Positions 1 through 8,646 of a stretch of 64,000 bases of DNA are shown in pieces. This DNA comes from Xanthobacter oligotrophicus (GTDB lineage: Bacteria; Pseudomonadota; Alphaproteobacteria; Rhizobiales; Xanthobacteraceae): NCBI RefSeq assembly GCF_008364685.1, contig NZ_VTTL01000004.1:248001-312000 (forward strand), written 5' to 3'. Position numbers and translations under genes: made by a program. The notes under the pieces were generated by a model. The model was not told the DNA's origin and searched no databases. It saw only the letters and a program-made list of their open reading frames with translations. The number at the start of each line of letters is the position of its first letter. The stretch's first letter is position 1.

Positions 1-1346
1 GCATGGCCCTCGTCGCCATCCGCCCCGACATGACCCGCGCCCATCTGCTGCGCGCCGCCGCCCGTCAGTTCGTCGAGGGCGACGTGCAGCATTGGTGGCT
101 GCCCCATTCCGGCCGTGGCGTGCGCACCCGCATTTCCGATGATCGCGCGTGGCTCGCCTACGCGACGGCCCATTATGTGGCTGTAAGCGGGGACGCCAAC
201 GTTCTTGATGAACGGGTGCCGTTCCTGGAGGGCCAGAGGCTGAATGCGGGCGAGCACGAGAGCTTCTTCCCGCCGGCCGTCTCGGATGAGGCCGCATCCG
301 TGTTCGAGCACTGCGCCCGTGCCCTCGACCACAGCCTTGCACTGGGCGGCCACGGCCTGCCGCTGATGGGCACCGGCGACTGGAACGACGGCATGAACCG
401 CGTGGGCGAGCAGGGCGCGGGTGAGAGCGTCTGGCTGGGCTGGTTCCTCCATGCAGCGCTGACGGCCTTCGCCCCCCTTGCGCAGGCGCGGGGCGAAACC
501 GAGCGCGCGGCGAGATGGCGGCAGCACGCCGAAGGGCTCTCGGCCGCCCTCGATGGCGAGGCGTGGGACGGCGACTGGTATCGCCGCGCCTTCTTCGATG
601 ACGGCACGCCGCTCGGCTCTGCCATGAATGCAGAATGCCGGATCGATTCCATCGCGCAGTCCTGGGCGGTGCTGTCGGGTGCCGGCGATCCGGCACGGGC
701 GCGGAGGGCCATGGCGGCGATCGAGCGTGAACTGATCCGGCCCGGGGAAGGGTTGGCGCTACTGTTCACCCCGCCGTTCGACAAGTCGTCGCCGGATCCC
801 GGCTACATCATGGGCTATCCGCCGGGTATTCGCGAGAATGGCGGGCAATATACCCACGCCGCCTTGTGGTCGGTGATGGCGTTCGCAGCCCTGGGCGAGG
901 GCGACAAGGCGGCGGCCCTGTTCTGGATGCTCAATCCCATCAATCATGCCCGCACCCGCTCGGACGTGCTGCGCTACAAGGTCGAGCCCTATGTGCTCGC
1001 CGCCGACATCTATGCCGAGCCGCCCCATGCGGGACGTGGCGGCTGGACCTGGTACACCGGCTCCGCCGGCTGGATGCAGCGGGCCGGGCTGGAGAGCATT
1101 CTCGGGCTGCGCAAGGAGGGCAACCAGCTGCGCCTCGATCCCTGCATCCCCAAGGATTGGCCGGGCTTCGAGCTGACGATCCGCCATGGGGCGGGGCGCT
1201 ATCGCATCGTGGTCGAGAACCCGGACCGGGTGAGCCGCGGCATCGCATCCGCCACCCATGACGGGCTGGCGCTGCCGGTGAAGCCGCTGCTCATCACCCT
1301 CGACGGGGCGCGGCAGGATCATTCCATTCACGTCCGGCTGGGATGA
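1..1346 (+). CDS. ndvB: Cyclic beta-1,2-glucan synthase, C-terminal part (GH94 domain), 5' truncated by window
   Basis: This is the C-terminal end of a very large membrane glucan synthase; about 447 codons are visible and the reading frame enters from before position 1. The visible part is a GH94 (glycosyltransferase 36-like) module with the motif [10 protein letters not shown] near residue 125, whose Asp corresponds to the general acid of GH94 phosphorylases. Further GH94 signatures are [16 protein letters not shown] and [13 protein letters not shown]. In NdvB/ChvB this domain trims or controls the chain length of periplasmic cyclic glucans used in osmoadaptation and plant interaction. Full-length family members have roughly 2,800 residues, so most of the gene lies to the left. 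A free-standing GH94 phosphorylase cannot be excluded without upstream sequence. Confidence 0.85.
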   Translation, partial: MALVAIRPDMTRAHLLRAAARQFVEGDVQHWWLPHSGRGVRTRISDDRAWLAYATAHYVAVSGDANVLDERVPFLEGQRLNAGEHESFFPPAVSDEAASVFEHCARALDHSLALGGHGLPLMGTGDWNDGMNRVGEQGAGESVWLGWFLHAALTAFAPLAQARGETERAARWRQHAEGLSAALDGEAWDGDWYRRAFFDDGTPLGSAMNAECRIDSIAQSWAVLSGAGDPARARRAMAAIERELIRPGEGLALLFTPPFDKSSPDPGYIMGYPPGIRENGGQYTHAALWSVMAFAALGEGDKAAALFWMLNPINHARTRSDVLRYKVEPYVLAADIYAEPPHAGRGGWTWYTGSAGWMQRAGLESILGLRKEGNQLRLDPCIPKDWPGFELTIRHGAGRYRIVVENPDRVSRGIASATHDGLALPVKPLLITLDGARQDHSIHVRLG

Positions 1347-1379
1347 GCCGCGCAGTTTTTCGGCTGGCCGGGACGTATT

Positions 1380-1457
1380 GGCGGCGCGTGCGCATGTTGG
1401 TAGCCGAAATGTGCGCACGACAAAGGCCGGCCCTTCGGAAGAAGAGCCGGCGCACAA
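1380..1457. terminator. Inverted repeats downstream of the glucan synthase
   Basis: Two inverted repeats lie between the glucan synthase stop and the next small gene. One has CGTGCGCA and TGCGCACG arms around position 1388-1417. The other has GCCGGC arms around 1430-1452. Neither has a clear T-run, so transcription termination here is a guess from position only. Confidence 0.3.
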
Positions 1458-1514
1458 ATCGGACCATTGATTAATTTCTACCGCTCAAGGGCGGTATGGT
1501 ATATGGTGTTGTTT

Positions 1515-1751
1515 ATGGACACATTTTCTCCCGCGCTCCATGAGCGCATTTCCAGTTCGGACCGTCGCCGGCAGCTCGAAAACTCGATCGCCCAGGCCAT
1601 GGACCGCTACAATTCCGACTTCGAGGCGATCCGCGCCAACACCGCGCGCCTGCGCGCGCTGCGCGAAGCCCGTGAAGCGGAAGCCGAAGCCCTCGTGGTG
1701 GTCGCGCCCGTCCGCAAGCGTCGCACCAAGGCTCAGGCCAAGGCGGTCTGA
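1515..1751 (+). CDS. Small charged hypothetical protein (78 aa)
   Basis: I do not recognise this protein. The preferred start is the ATG at 1515 (MDTFSPALHER); an upstream ATG at 1503 and a TTG at 1467 are in frame. The middle is rich in Arg, Ala and Glu with the pattern ...IRANTARLRALREAREAEAEA..., which predicts one long amphipathic helix or coiled coil. The end is a basic tail (RKRRTKAQAKAV). It stands alone between ndvB and the convergent aldoxime dehydratase. Base composition at the start (TATGGTATATGG) is AT-rich, which fits a promoter. A role in nucleic-acid or membrane binding would be speculation. Confidence 0.55.
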   Translation: MDTFSPALHERISSSDRRRQLENSIAQAMDRYNSDFEAIRANTARLRALREAREAEAEALVVVAPVRKRRTKAQAKAV

Positions 1752-1762
1752 AGCTGAACGCC

Positions 1763-1785
1763 GGGGCCAGGTGAAACCCGGCCCC
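1763..1785 (+). terminator. Candidate hairpin after the small hypothetical gene
   Basis: GGGGCC at 1763-1768 pairs with GGCCCC at 1780-1785 across an 11-base loop, 11 bases after the stop codon. The downstream sequence is only weakly T-rich, so termination is possible but unproven. Confidence 0.3.
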
Positions 1786-1973
1786 CGATCTTGTCGCGAT
1801 GATACGGCACGACTGCCCTTCGCCCCGGCGAAGCCGCGACGGTCGTTTGCCTGACATTACGCATCCGTCATAGGCCCGGCCCGCATGTCGACCATGCACC
1901 GGATGCGCAATCTCAATTCAATCCCGCCCAAAGCCGATATCGCCTCTCGCCCTGCACCTACTCTGCGGGAGCC

Positions 1974-3017
1974 TCAGGCGTCGGCGAAGTAGGGCAGCAG
2001 GCCGGTGCCGGCGTGGCAATTGGCATATTCGGCATGGGCGCCCGGCAGCAGCGCGAACACTTCATGCCATGTGAAGACCTCGCGCCTCTCCTTGTGCAGC
2101 CGGTTCATGGCGATGGCGTGCCGGTAGATGTCGAGATGGGTCTCGTGGCTGCGCGACCACTCTTCCAGATGCGCCATGGAGAGAAAATAGCCGTGCACCG
2201 AGGTTTCGGCTCGCGGCCTACCCTCGGCATCCAGATTTGTCATGATGCGCAGGGTCACCGTGCCGGTCTCCACTGGGTGGGAGGAGAGGTGCGCCATGCC
2301 GCGCATGAGCTTGGGCTGGAGATGGTCGATATAGTCGGCGGTCTGCTCGTTACCCGCCCCCTCCCAATACTGGCCGGACCGGATCGAAATGAGGTTCAGC
2401 GGGAACGCCGCAGTCAGCCGCTGGCCGAGGGACGTGGGCGCGCGGCGTGGCGGCATGGCGTCGAGCGGGCTTTCCAGCGTGTCGATGGCGGAGATGGGCA
2501 TGCGGTCGCGCATGGCGCCGAAATAGCCGTTGGTGGTGATGGGCGCGCGGGTTGCGCCCGGCGTACGGGCAAGGCCGATGGCGTAGCCGGGCGTGGAATA
2601 GATGGTTTCGTGCCGGTCGTAGGGCACGTGCATGGTCTCCCGCCACACCCCACGGGTGCCTTCGAGGCGTTCGGGGGCGCGAAACCACGCCATGAAGGGT
2701 GAGTTGCGCTCCCAGCGGGCATGGGCGGTGGCATCGAGCCAGTAGGCGACGAGGATGGCGTTCACCGCGCCGGTCTCGTCGCTCGCGCGCATGATTTCGT
2801 GGGCGACAGGCCCGTCCGCGCCGAAGGAGGCTTCGAGGCGGTCGAAGAAGGCCTTCTGCTCGTCCCAGCCAAGATCGTGCCCCTGCAAGCCGAAATAGGC
2901 GCAGACCAAGAGCCCCACCGGCTGCTCCCAGCGCAGGGAGAAACGCGGCGCGGCAGGCTCGTGGCCCGGCGGCCGGCGCTCGGGGACGATGCGCGGATAG
3001 TCGACGTGGAAGACCAT
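1974..3017 (-). CDS. oxd: Haem-containing aldoxime dehydratase (347 aa)
   Basis: The enzyme dehydrates aldoximes (R-CH=NOH) to nitriles using a ferrous haem b that binds the substrate directly. Family-diagnostic segments are present: YFGAMRDRMPIS (residues 165-176, matching the region of the catalytic Arg), LISIRSGQYW with Ser214 (the active-site Ser of the RSGQ motif), WSRSHETHLDIYRH (287-300, containing the proximal haem His, 291 or 294), and WHEV with His318 (the distal catalytic His). Length is that of characterised Oxd enzymes (about 350 aa) and no signal peptide is seen, so it is cytoplasmic. The gene lies 70 bases after a Liv-type binding protein on the same strand, so the two probably form one transcript. 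A nitrilase to use its product is encoded about 6.4 kb away in the divergent operon. Aliphatic versus arylaliphatic preference cannot be read from sequence. Confidence 0.9.
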   Translation of the reverse strand: MVFHVDYPRIVPERRPPGHEPAAPRFSLRWEQPVGLLVCAYFGLQGHDLGWDEQKAFFDRLEASFGADGPVAHEIMRASDETGAVNAILVAYWLDATAHARWERNSPFMAWFRAPERLEGTRGVWRETMHVPYDRHETIYSTPGYAIGLARTPGATRAPITTNGYFGAMRDRMPISAIDTLESPLDAMPPRRAPTSLGQRLTAAFPLNLISIRSGQYWEGAGNEQTADYIDHLQPKLMRGMAHLSSHPVETGTVTLRIMTNLDAEGRPRAETSVHGYFLSMAHLEEWSRSHETHLDIYRHAIAMNRLHKERREVFTWHEVFALLPGAHAEYANCHAGTGLLPYFADA

Positions 3018-3087
3018 GGCGTTTCCTCTTGGCGGAGCGTCACGCCGGGGCGAGCCGACGCGACGCCTCCTTCAGTGATTATGGACT

Positions 3088-4296
3088 TCAGTTCAGCGTC
3101 TTCCCGGCCCAGATGGCCGGCCCCTTCGCGGCCTTGGCGGGGAACGCGGTGACAAGATCGTCGCCGCGCCACTGCACGAAGACCGGATAGGCGGTGCTGG
3201 AAAGCCCAGTGGCGTCGAAGGCGGTGCAGCCGCCCGGAATGCCGGCGGCAAAGCCGGTGTCGCAGATCTTCAGCGCCGCGATGGCGTCGCGGATCTTCTC
3301 CGGATCGCGGGATTTCGCCGCCTCGATGGCCTTGGCCAGGTGATGCAGCGCGGCGCCGTACATGATCACTTCGTGGGTCATGAAGGTGCCGTGCTTGGCC
3401 CTGTACTGGGCGTTCAGTTCGGGAATGAAATCGTAGTTCGCGGGCGCGATGGAGAACACGCCCTCGGAATATTCGCCGAGGCCCTTCTTGAAGTCCGGAA
3501 TAATATAGCCGGCGGCGCCGCCAACGGTGGGAATATCGATCTTCTGCTGGCGCATGGCACGGATGATCTGGAGCGCGTCGTTGAAATAAGACACCGGGAA
3601 TACAATGTCGGCTTTGGACGCCCGCAGCTTGTTGATGAGCGGCGCCACATCGGTGATGCCCAGCGGATAGGCCTCGTCGATGGCCGGCGTGATGCCCGCC
3701 GCCTTCGCCGCTTCGCGCAGGCCCTTGGCCTGGGCGGTGCCGTAGGCGGTGTCCTCGTAGAAGATCGCCACCTTTTCAAATGGCGCGCCGGCCTGCTTCG
3801 CCAGCGCGATGGCATAGTCGAATTGCGCCTTGCCGTAGGTGGTCGCCTTGGCCGACACCTGGAAGATGTACTTGTAGCCGCGCGAGGTGATCTGGTCGGC
3901 GAAGGAGTGGGTGATCATGGGGATGCCGGCGCGCTCTGTCACCTCCGAGGCCGCCAGCGTGATGGACGAGACGAACGCCCCGATCACGCCCACCACCTGA
4001 TCCTGGCTGACGAGGCGCTGGGTGGCGGCAGCCGCTGTGTTGGGGCTGGGCACGTCCGCCACCACCAGCTCGATCTTCGCGCCGCCGAGGGAGGCGATGC
4101 CGCCCGCGGCATTGATGGCGTCCGCCGCCATCTCGATGCCGGTGCGGCTGTTGATGCCGAACTGGGCGTTGGGTCCGCTGAGCGGCAGAACCACGCCGAT
4201 CTTCACCGGCGCCTGCGCCATGGCTGCGGCCGGCAGCAGCGCTGCGGCAAGGGTCGCGGCGGTCGCCGACGCGACCGCTTTCCAGGTCCTTTGCAT
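3088..4296 (-). CDS. Liv-type ABC transporter substrate-binding protein, aldoxime dehydratase operon
   Basis: A periplasmic binding protein of the branched-chain amino acid/amide family (402 aa). The start at 4296 (MQRTWKAVASA) gives a normal signal peptide ending in AMAQA before APVKIGVVLPLSGPNAQFG, the usual first beta strand of the family. A Cys pair near the C-terminus (CDTGFAAGIPGGC) may form a disulfide. It is strikingly similar to the binding protein encoded divergently at 4740, including the shared stretch AYPLGITDV, so the two are recent paralogues. No permease accompanies this copy, so it probably docks on the LivHM pair of the divergent operon. Being first in the operon with the aldoxime dehydratase suggests an aldoxime, nitrile or derived acid/amide ligand; that is inference. 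Confidence 0.88.
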   Translation of the reverse strand: MQRTWKAVASATAATLAAALLPAAAMAQAPVKIGVVLPLSGPNAQFGINSRTGIEMAADAINAAGGIASLGGAKIELVVADVPSPNTAAAATQRLVSQDQVVGVIGAFVSSITLAASEVTERAGIPMITHSFADQITSRGYKYIFQVSAKATTYGKAQFDYAIALAKQAGAPFEKVAIFYEDTAYGTAQAKGLREAAKAAGITPAIDEAYPLGITDVAPLINKLRASKADIVFPVSYFNDALQIIRAMRQQKIDIPTVGGAAGYIIPDFKKGLGEYSEGVFSIAPANYDFIPELNAQYRAKHGTFMTHEVIMYGAALHHLAKAIEAAKSRDPEKIRDAIAALKICDTGFAAGIPGGCTAFDATGLSSTAYPVFVQWRGDDLVTAFPAKAAKGPAIWAGKTLN

Positions 4297-4739
4297 GCGG
4301 AAAGGTCCTCTCTTTTCTTGGAAGGTCCGAAAAGATGAGGGTGCGACGGATGCCATGTCAACAATCTTCGACGCAGTGGAGTGAACGGCATCGCATCTGC
4401 CCAAACAAGTGACAGTATGATTGATTTTTATCCCACTTCTATAGCGTCGAAAATTGCCGACAATTCCTCCCAGGAGGCGGGGTCGGAAGCTGCCCTGCGG
4501 ATGCTGCTGGCGCCTGCCGTCGAAAATTTCGACACTTGATTTTGGTGTCGAATCTCATGTTTCAGAAATCAGTTTGCGTAAAATGTTTGCACATTAAATT
4601 ATGAAATATCAAATAGATAAATCATATCGCCCGCTGTCGTGCGGCCAGTGCTCAAATTTTGGTGCCGAAGCTTATTGACGGAAATAACCGACACGCCGTA
4701 GCGTCTGGCCCATCGAAAGCCAGAGCCGAAGGTGGTCCC
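4297..4739. promoter_or_regulatory. Divergent AT-rich control region with GTCGAAA palindromes
   Basis: This gene-free stretch separates the two divergent operons of the aldoxime/nitrile island and is visibly more AT-rich than its surroundings. It holds a perfect palindrome at 4519-4533 (GTCGAAA-A-TTTCGAC). An imperfect copy lies at 4446-4461 (GTCGAAAATTGCCGAC). A 7-bp inverted repeat, TCGACAC at 4529-4535 with GTGTCGA at 4545-4551, overlaps the perfect one. Such repeats are typical operators for a dimeric regulator; the TrmB-type protein at 10384 is the obvious candidate. AT-rich stretches around 4575-4625 could hold the rightward promoter. No promoter boxes are assigned with confidence. Confidence 0.6.
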
Positions 4740-5960
4740 ATGATGTCCGCACCTCTCGACCGGCGCCGCGCGGCGGGTGTCATGCTCGCCGCCGGTGCCG
4801 CCGTGTTCGCGTCCTTCCTCCAGCCCGCGCATGCAGCGGACGATGTGGTGGTGGGCGTGATCCAGCCGCTCTCGGGGCCAAACGCGCAGTTCGGCATCGG
4901 CGCCCAGCGCGGCACCGAGCTTGCGGCCGAAATGATCAACGCCGCAGGCGGCATCGCCTCCCTCGGCGGCGCCAAGATCAAGCTGGTGGCGGCTGACGTG
5001 CCCACCCCCAACACCGCTGCCGCCACCACCCAGCGCCTGATCTCGCAGAACGGCGTGAGCGCCGTGGTGGGCGCCTTCGTCTCGTCCACCACGCTGGCCG
5101 CATCGGAAGTGACGGAGCGCGCCGGCATTCCGCTGGTCACCTTCGCCTTTGCCGACCAGATCACCGGGCGCGGCTACCAATATGTCTTCCAGGTGTCGCC
5201 CAAGGGCACGGTGTTCGGCGCGGCGCAGTTCGACTACGCCACCGAGATTGCCAAGGCCGCCGGCGAAAAGATCGACAGGATCGCCATCCTCTACGAGGAC
5301 ACCGCCTATGGCACCGCCCAGGCCAAGGGCCTGCGCGAAGCGGCGCAGAAGGCCGGGGTCCAGATCGTGCTGGACGAAGCCTATCCGCTCGGCATCACCG
5401 ACGTGTCGCCGCTGGTGAACAAGCTGCGCGCCTCCGGCGCCCAGATGGCGTTCCCGGTGTCCTACCTCAACGACAGCCTGCTCATCATCCGCGCCCTGCG
5501 CCAGCAGCAGATCGACATTCCGGTGATCGGCGGCGCGGCCGGCTACATCATCCCGGATTTCAAGAAGGGCCTCGGCGAATATGCCGAGGGCGTGCTCTCG
5601 GTTGCGGCCGCCAGCGGCGACCTGATCCCGGATCTCGCGGCCAAGTACAAGGAGAAGTACGGCGCCTTCATCACCCACGAGGCCCTGATCCACGCCGCGG
5701 CCCTGGATGCGGTGGCGCAGGCCATGGAGAAGGCGAAGTCGTCCGATCCGCAGAAGGTGCGCGACGCGCTCGCCAGCCTCGATTATTGCGCGGGCTTTGC
5801 GCGCGGCGTGCCCGGCGGCTGCATCAAGTTCGACGCCAATGGCCTCAACGCCTCCGCCTTCCCGGTGATGGTGCAGTGGCGCGGCGACGAGCCGGTGACC
5901 GTCTATCCGCCCAAGGCAGCCAAGCAGGCACCCATCTGGCGCGGCAAGCCGGTGAATTGA
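4740..5960 (+). CDS. Liv-type ABC transporter substrate-binding protein, nitrilase operon
   Basis: First gene of the operon that continues with LivH, LivM, LivG, LivF and nitrilase. The start at 4740 (MMSAPLDRRRAAG) yields a signal peptide with an RRR n-region, a hydrophobic core and cleavage near AHAADD. The mature part begins VVVGVIQPLSGPNAQFG, the standard Leu/Ile/Val-binding fold. Like its divergent paralogue it has a C-terminal Cys pair (CAGFARGVPGGC). It delivers a small ligand to the permease encoded next. Genomic context points to aldoximes, nitriles or related amides rather than ordinary amino acids, but ligand identity is not shown by the sequence. Confidence 0.9.
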   Translation: MMSAPLDRRRAAGVMLAAGAAVFASFLQPAHAADDVVVGVIQPLSGPNAQFGIGAQRGTELAAEMINAAGGIASLGGAKIKLVAADVPTPNTAAATTQRLISQNGVSAVVGAFVSSTTLAASEVTERAGIPLVTFAFADQITGRGYQYVFQVSPKGTVFGAAQFDYATEIAKAAGEKIDRIAILYEDTAYGTAQAKGLREAAQKAGVQIVLDEAYPLGITDVSPLVNKLRASGAQMAFPVSYLNDSLLIIRALRQQQIDIPVIGGAAGYIIPDFKKGLGEYAEGVLSVAAASGDLIPDLAAKYKEKYGAFITHEALIHAAALDAVAQAMEKAKSSDPQKVRDALASLDYCAGFARGVPGGCIKFDANGLNASAFPVMVQWRGDEPVTVYPPKAAKQAPIWRGKPVN

Positions 5961-5981
5961 CCTAAAGCGCACCTCGCTCTC

Positions 5982-6005
5982 CGGCCCCGCCGCGTGGCGG
6001 GGCCG
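5982..6005 (+). promoter_or_regulatory. Perfect intercistronic hairpin between binding protein and livH
   Basis: CGGCCCCGCC at 5982-5991 and GGCGGGGCCG at 5996-6005 form a perfect 10-bp stem with a GCGT tetraloop and no T-run. Such hairpins after binding-protein genes commonly protect the upstream mRNA or attenuate read-through, so the binding protein is made in excess over the permease. Confidence 0.5.
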
Positions 6006-6028
6006 CCCTCCAGCCTGACGGGACACCT

Positions 6029-6880
6029 ATGCTTCAGGCCCTTGTCGATGGTCTCCTCCTGGGCGGCGTCTACGGCGTCATCGCCACCGGCCTTTCGCTG
6101 GTGTTCGGCGTGCTCGGGGTGGTCAATTTCGCCCATGCCGAATTCCTCATGCTGGGCATGTATGTGGCCTGGTTCGCCTGGCGCTATCTGGGGCTCGATC
6201 CGCTGATCGGATCGGTGCTGTCCTTCATCGTTGTGTTCGCCGTGGGCTATGGGGTCCAGCGCACGCTCATCCAGCGCGTGCTGAAGGCGCCGCCGGCGGC
6301 GCAGGTGTTCCTCACCGTGGGCCTGATGATCGTCATCGAGAATGCGGCGCTGATGGCCTTCGGCTCCGACTTCCGGTCGGTGAGCGTGCCCTATCAGGTG
6401 GAGGGCTACAGGCTCGGCGACATCTTCATCGGCGCGCCCTATCTCTACGCTTTCATCGCCGCCGTCATTCTTGCGGGTGCGCTGTGGCTGTTCCTAGACC
6501 GGTCCTGGATGGGCCGCGCCATCCGCGCGGTGGCGCAGGACCCCATGGCGGCGACGCTGGTGGGCGTGGACACGCGGCGCACCTATGGGCTGGCCTTCGG
6601 CCTGGGCGTGGCCCTCACCGCCTTCGGCGGCGCGGTCATCCTGCCCTACATCACGGTCAGCCCCACCATCGGCGGCCAGTTCGTGGTGCTCATGTTCACG
6701 GTGGTGGTGCTGGGGGGACTCGGATCGGTGGCAGGGGCGCTGGCGGGCGGGATCATGGTGGGCATCGTGCAGTCCATGTCCACCCTCGTCTTCCCCATCC
6801 AGCTGCAGAACCTCTGCCTGTTCGTGATCTTCATCGCCGTTCTCGCCCTGCGCCCGCAGGGCCTCATCAAGGGCGCCTGA
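6029..6880 (+). CDS. livH: Branched-chain-type ABC transporter permease LivH (nitrilase operon)
   Basis: Integral inner-membrane permease of 283 aa. The N-terminus MLQALVDGLLLGGVYGVIATGLSLVFGVLGVVNFAHAEF is characteristic of LivH, including the GLSLVFGVLG and NFAHAEF motifs, and several further hydrophobic segments follow. The late segment GGLGSVAGALAGG is the conserved coupling and turn region of the family. It pairs with LivM, which starts 3 bases after its stop, to form the pore for the binding proteins of this island. The start at 6029 has a GGGA ribosome-binding element just upstream. Confidence 0.9.
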   Translation: MLQALVDGLLLGGVYGVIATGLSLVFGVLGVVNFAHAEFLMLGMYVAWFAWRYLGLDPLIGSVLSFIVVFAVGYGVQRTLIQRVLKAPPAAQVFLTVGLMIVIENAALMAFGSDFRSVSVPYQVEGYRLGDIFIGAPYLYAFIAAVILAGALWLFLDRSWMGRAIRAVAQDPMAATLVGVDTRRTYGLAFGLGVALTAFGGAVILPYITVSPTIGGQFVVLMFTVVVLGGLGSVAGALAGGIMVGIVQSMSTLVFPIQLQNLCLFVIFIAVLALRPQGLIKGA

Positions 6881-6883
6881 GCC

Positions 6884-7903
6884 ATGCGACAGCTTTTCTC
6901 GCCGGGGCGCGCGGTGCTGCTCCTGTTCTTCGTGGCGGCGGCTCTGCTGCCGCTGATGGTGGATCCGCGCGGGCATCTGCTGCGCGTCGCCGCCATGGTG
7001 TTGCTGTTCGCGGCCATGGCGCAGTCGTGGAACATCGTGGGCGGGCTCGCCAACCAGATCTCGCTGGGCCATGCCGCCTTCTTCGGCCTCGGCGCCTATA
7101 CCTCCACCCTGCTGTTCCTGAAGCTCGGCGTCTCGCCTTGGATCGGCATGTTCGCGGGCGCGGTGGTGGCGGGGGCAGCGGCGGCGCTGCTCTCCATCCC
7201 CACCTTTCGGCTGAAGGGCCATTACTTCGCGCTGGCGACCCTCGCCTTTGCCGAGGTGATGCGGGTGATCGCCAACAGCTGGGCCAGCCTCACCGGCGGG
7301 CCGGTGGGCCTCTCCATCCCCTTCATGGGCACCCAGCCGGCCTATTTCGCCTTCCGCGCGGTGTCTTCCTATTACTGGGCCATCCTCGGCCTGCTGGTGT
7401 TCGTCTGCCTCGTCTTCCACCTTTTGGCGCGCGGCGCCATCGGCTATCGCCTGCGGGCGGTGCGGGAGAACGAGAATGCAGCCGAGGTTGCTGGCGTCGA
7501 TACTTTCCGGGTGAAGCTCACCGCCAGCGTCATCTCCGCCGCGCTCACCGCCATGTGCGGCACGGTGTTCGCGCAGTTCACCTTCTTCTTCGATCCGGAC
7601 TCCATCTTCTCGCTGGCGGGCATCTCGGTGCGCATGGCCATGATCGCCATCGTGGGCGGGCTCGGCACGCTGGGCGGGCCCCTCATCGGCGCCCTGTTCC
7701 TGATCCCGCTGGAAGAGGTGGCGAATGCCTATCTCTCCTCCAAGGCGGCGGGCCTGTCGCAGCTGGTGTTCGGGCTGATCCTGATCGCCGCCATCCTCAT
7801 CCAGCCGCGCGGCATCATGGCCTTCTGGCCGAAGAAGCGCCGCGCCGCCAAGGCGGCGCCACCGGCGGTGGCTCCGGCCCAAGCCGCCGCGAAGGGGGCA
7901 TGA
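6884..7903 (+). CDS. livM: Branched-chain-type ABC transporter permease LivM (nitrilase operon)
   Basis: Second pore subunit, 339 aa. LivM signatures are AQSWNIVGGLANQISLGHAAFFGLGAY broken across the first third, FRLKGHYFALATLAFAEV in the middle, and GGLGTLGGPLIGALF near the end. The C-terminus is an Ala/Lys/Pro-rich cytoplasmic tail of about 25 residues. Its stop codon overlaps the start of livG in an ATGA junction, showing tight translational coupling. It works with LivH and both ATPases encoded directly downstream. Confidence 0.9.
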   Translation: MRQLFSPGRAVLLLFFVAAALLPLMVDPRGHLLRVAAMVLLFAAMAQSWNIVGGLANQISLGHAAFFGLGAYTSTLLFLKLGVSPWIGMFAGAVVAGAAAALLSIPTFRLKGHYFALATLAFAEVMRVIANSWASLTGGPVGLSIPFMGTQPAYFAFRAVSSYYWAILGLLVFVCLVFHLLARGAIGYRLRAVRENENAAEVAGVDTFRVKLTASVISAALTAMCGTVFAQFTFFFDPDSIFSLAGISVRMAMIAIVGGLGTLGGPLIGALFLIPLEEVANAYLSSKAAGLSQLVFGLILIAAILIQPRGIMAFWPKKRRAAKAAPPAVAPAQAAAKGA

Positions 7904-8646
7904 TCATGCACGCGCTGCTTCAAGCGGATGCCATCGCCGTCACCTTCGGCGGCCTCAAGGCGGTGGACGGCGTCTCCTTCACCCTGAAGGCGGGCGAGAT
8001 CATCGGCCTCATCGGTCCCAACGGGGCGGGCAAGACCACCCTGTTCAACGCCCTGGTCGGTCTCCAGCCGCTCACCTCCGGCAAGGTCGTGCTGGACGGC
8101 GACACCGTGTCCGGCCTCAAGCCCCACAAGGTGGCGGCAAAGGGCATGACCAAGACCTTCCAGAATGCCGCGCTCTTCCCCGACATGAGCGTGGTCGAGA
8201 ACGTGATGACCGCCGCCCTGCTGCGCCACGACCTTTCCGGCGCGCGCGCCACGGCGGAGCGGGTGCTGGACAAGCTCGGCCTCTCCCCCATCGCGGAGGC
8301 GGATGTGGCCGACCTCACCTTCCCCCAGAAGGCGCTGGTGGAGATGGCCCGCGCGCTGGCCACCGGGCCCCGCGTGCTGCTGCTGGACGAGGTGATGGCG
8401 GCCCTCACCCCCAACGAGATGGACGAGGTGATGGGCGTGATCCGCGCGCTGAAGGCCGAGGGCCTGAGCTTCCTCGTGGTGGAGCACCACATGCGCGCCA
8501 TCATGGCCCTGTGCGACCGGCTGCTGGTGGTGAATTTCGGCCGGCTGATCGCGCAGGGCACCCCCGCCGAGGTGGCCGCCAACCCGGCGGTGATCGAGGC
8601 CTATCTCGGCCATGGCGCCGCCGGCAAGGAGGCAGCCCATGCTTGA
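7900..8646 (+). CDS. livG: ABC transporter ATP-binding protein LivG (nitrilase operon)
   Basis: Cytoplasmic ATPase of 248 aa driving the LivHM pore. Walker A is GPNGAGKTT (about residues 39-47), the Q-loop is in KTFQNAALF, and the switch His is in VVEHHM. Two motifs are unusual. The signature segment is LTFPQKALVEMARAL rather than LSxGxxQ, and Walker B reads LLLDEVMAAL, lacking the usual DEP. Some LivG proteins show relaxed signatures, so activity is still likely. The start is the ATG at 7900, which overlaps the livM stop; a second ATG lies at 7906. It overlaps livF by 8 bases. Confidence 0.88.
   Translation: MIMHALLQADAIAVTFGGLKAVDGVSFTLKAGEIIGLIGPNGAGKTTLFNALVGLQPLTSGKVVLDGDTVSGLKPHKVAAKGMTKTFQNAALFPDMSVVENVMTAALLRHDLSGARATAERVLDKLGLSPIAEADVADLTFPQKALVEMARALATGPRVLLLDEVMAALTPNEMDEVMGVIRALKAEGLSFLVVEHHMRAIMALCDRLLVVNFGRLIAQGTPAEVAANPAVIEAYLGHGAAGKEAAHA

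Noticed and set aside
4297-4739. Small RNA or riboswitch in the AT-rich gap
   Set aside because: Inverted repeats are short and operator-like; no conserved aptamer-like layout or terminator with T-run is visible.
6484-7899. In-frame extension of livG through livH and livM
   Set aside because: It translates to low-complexity Gly/Arg/His sequence; the ATG overlapping the livM stop is the proper start.
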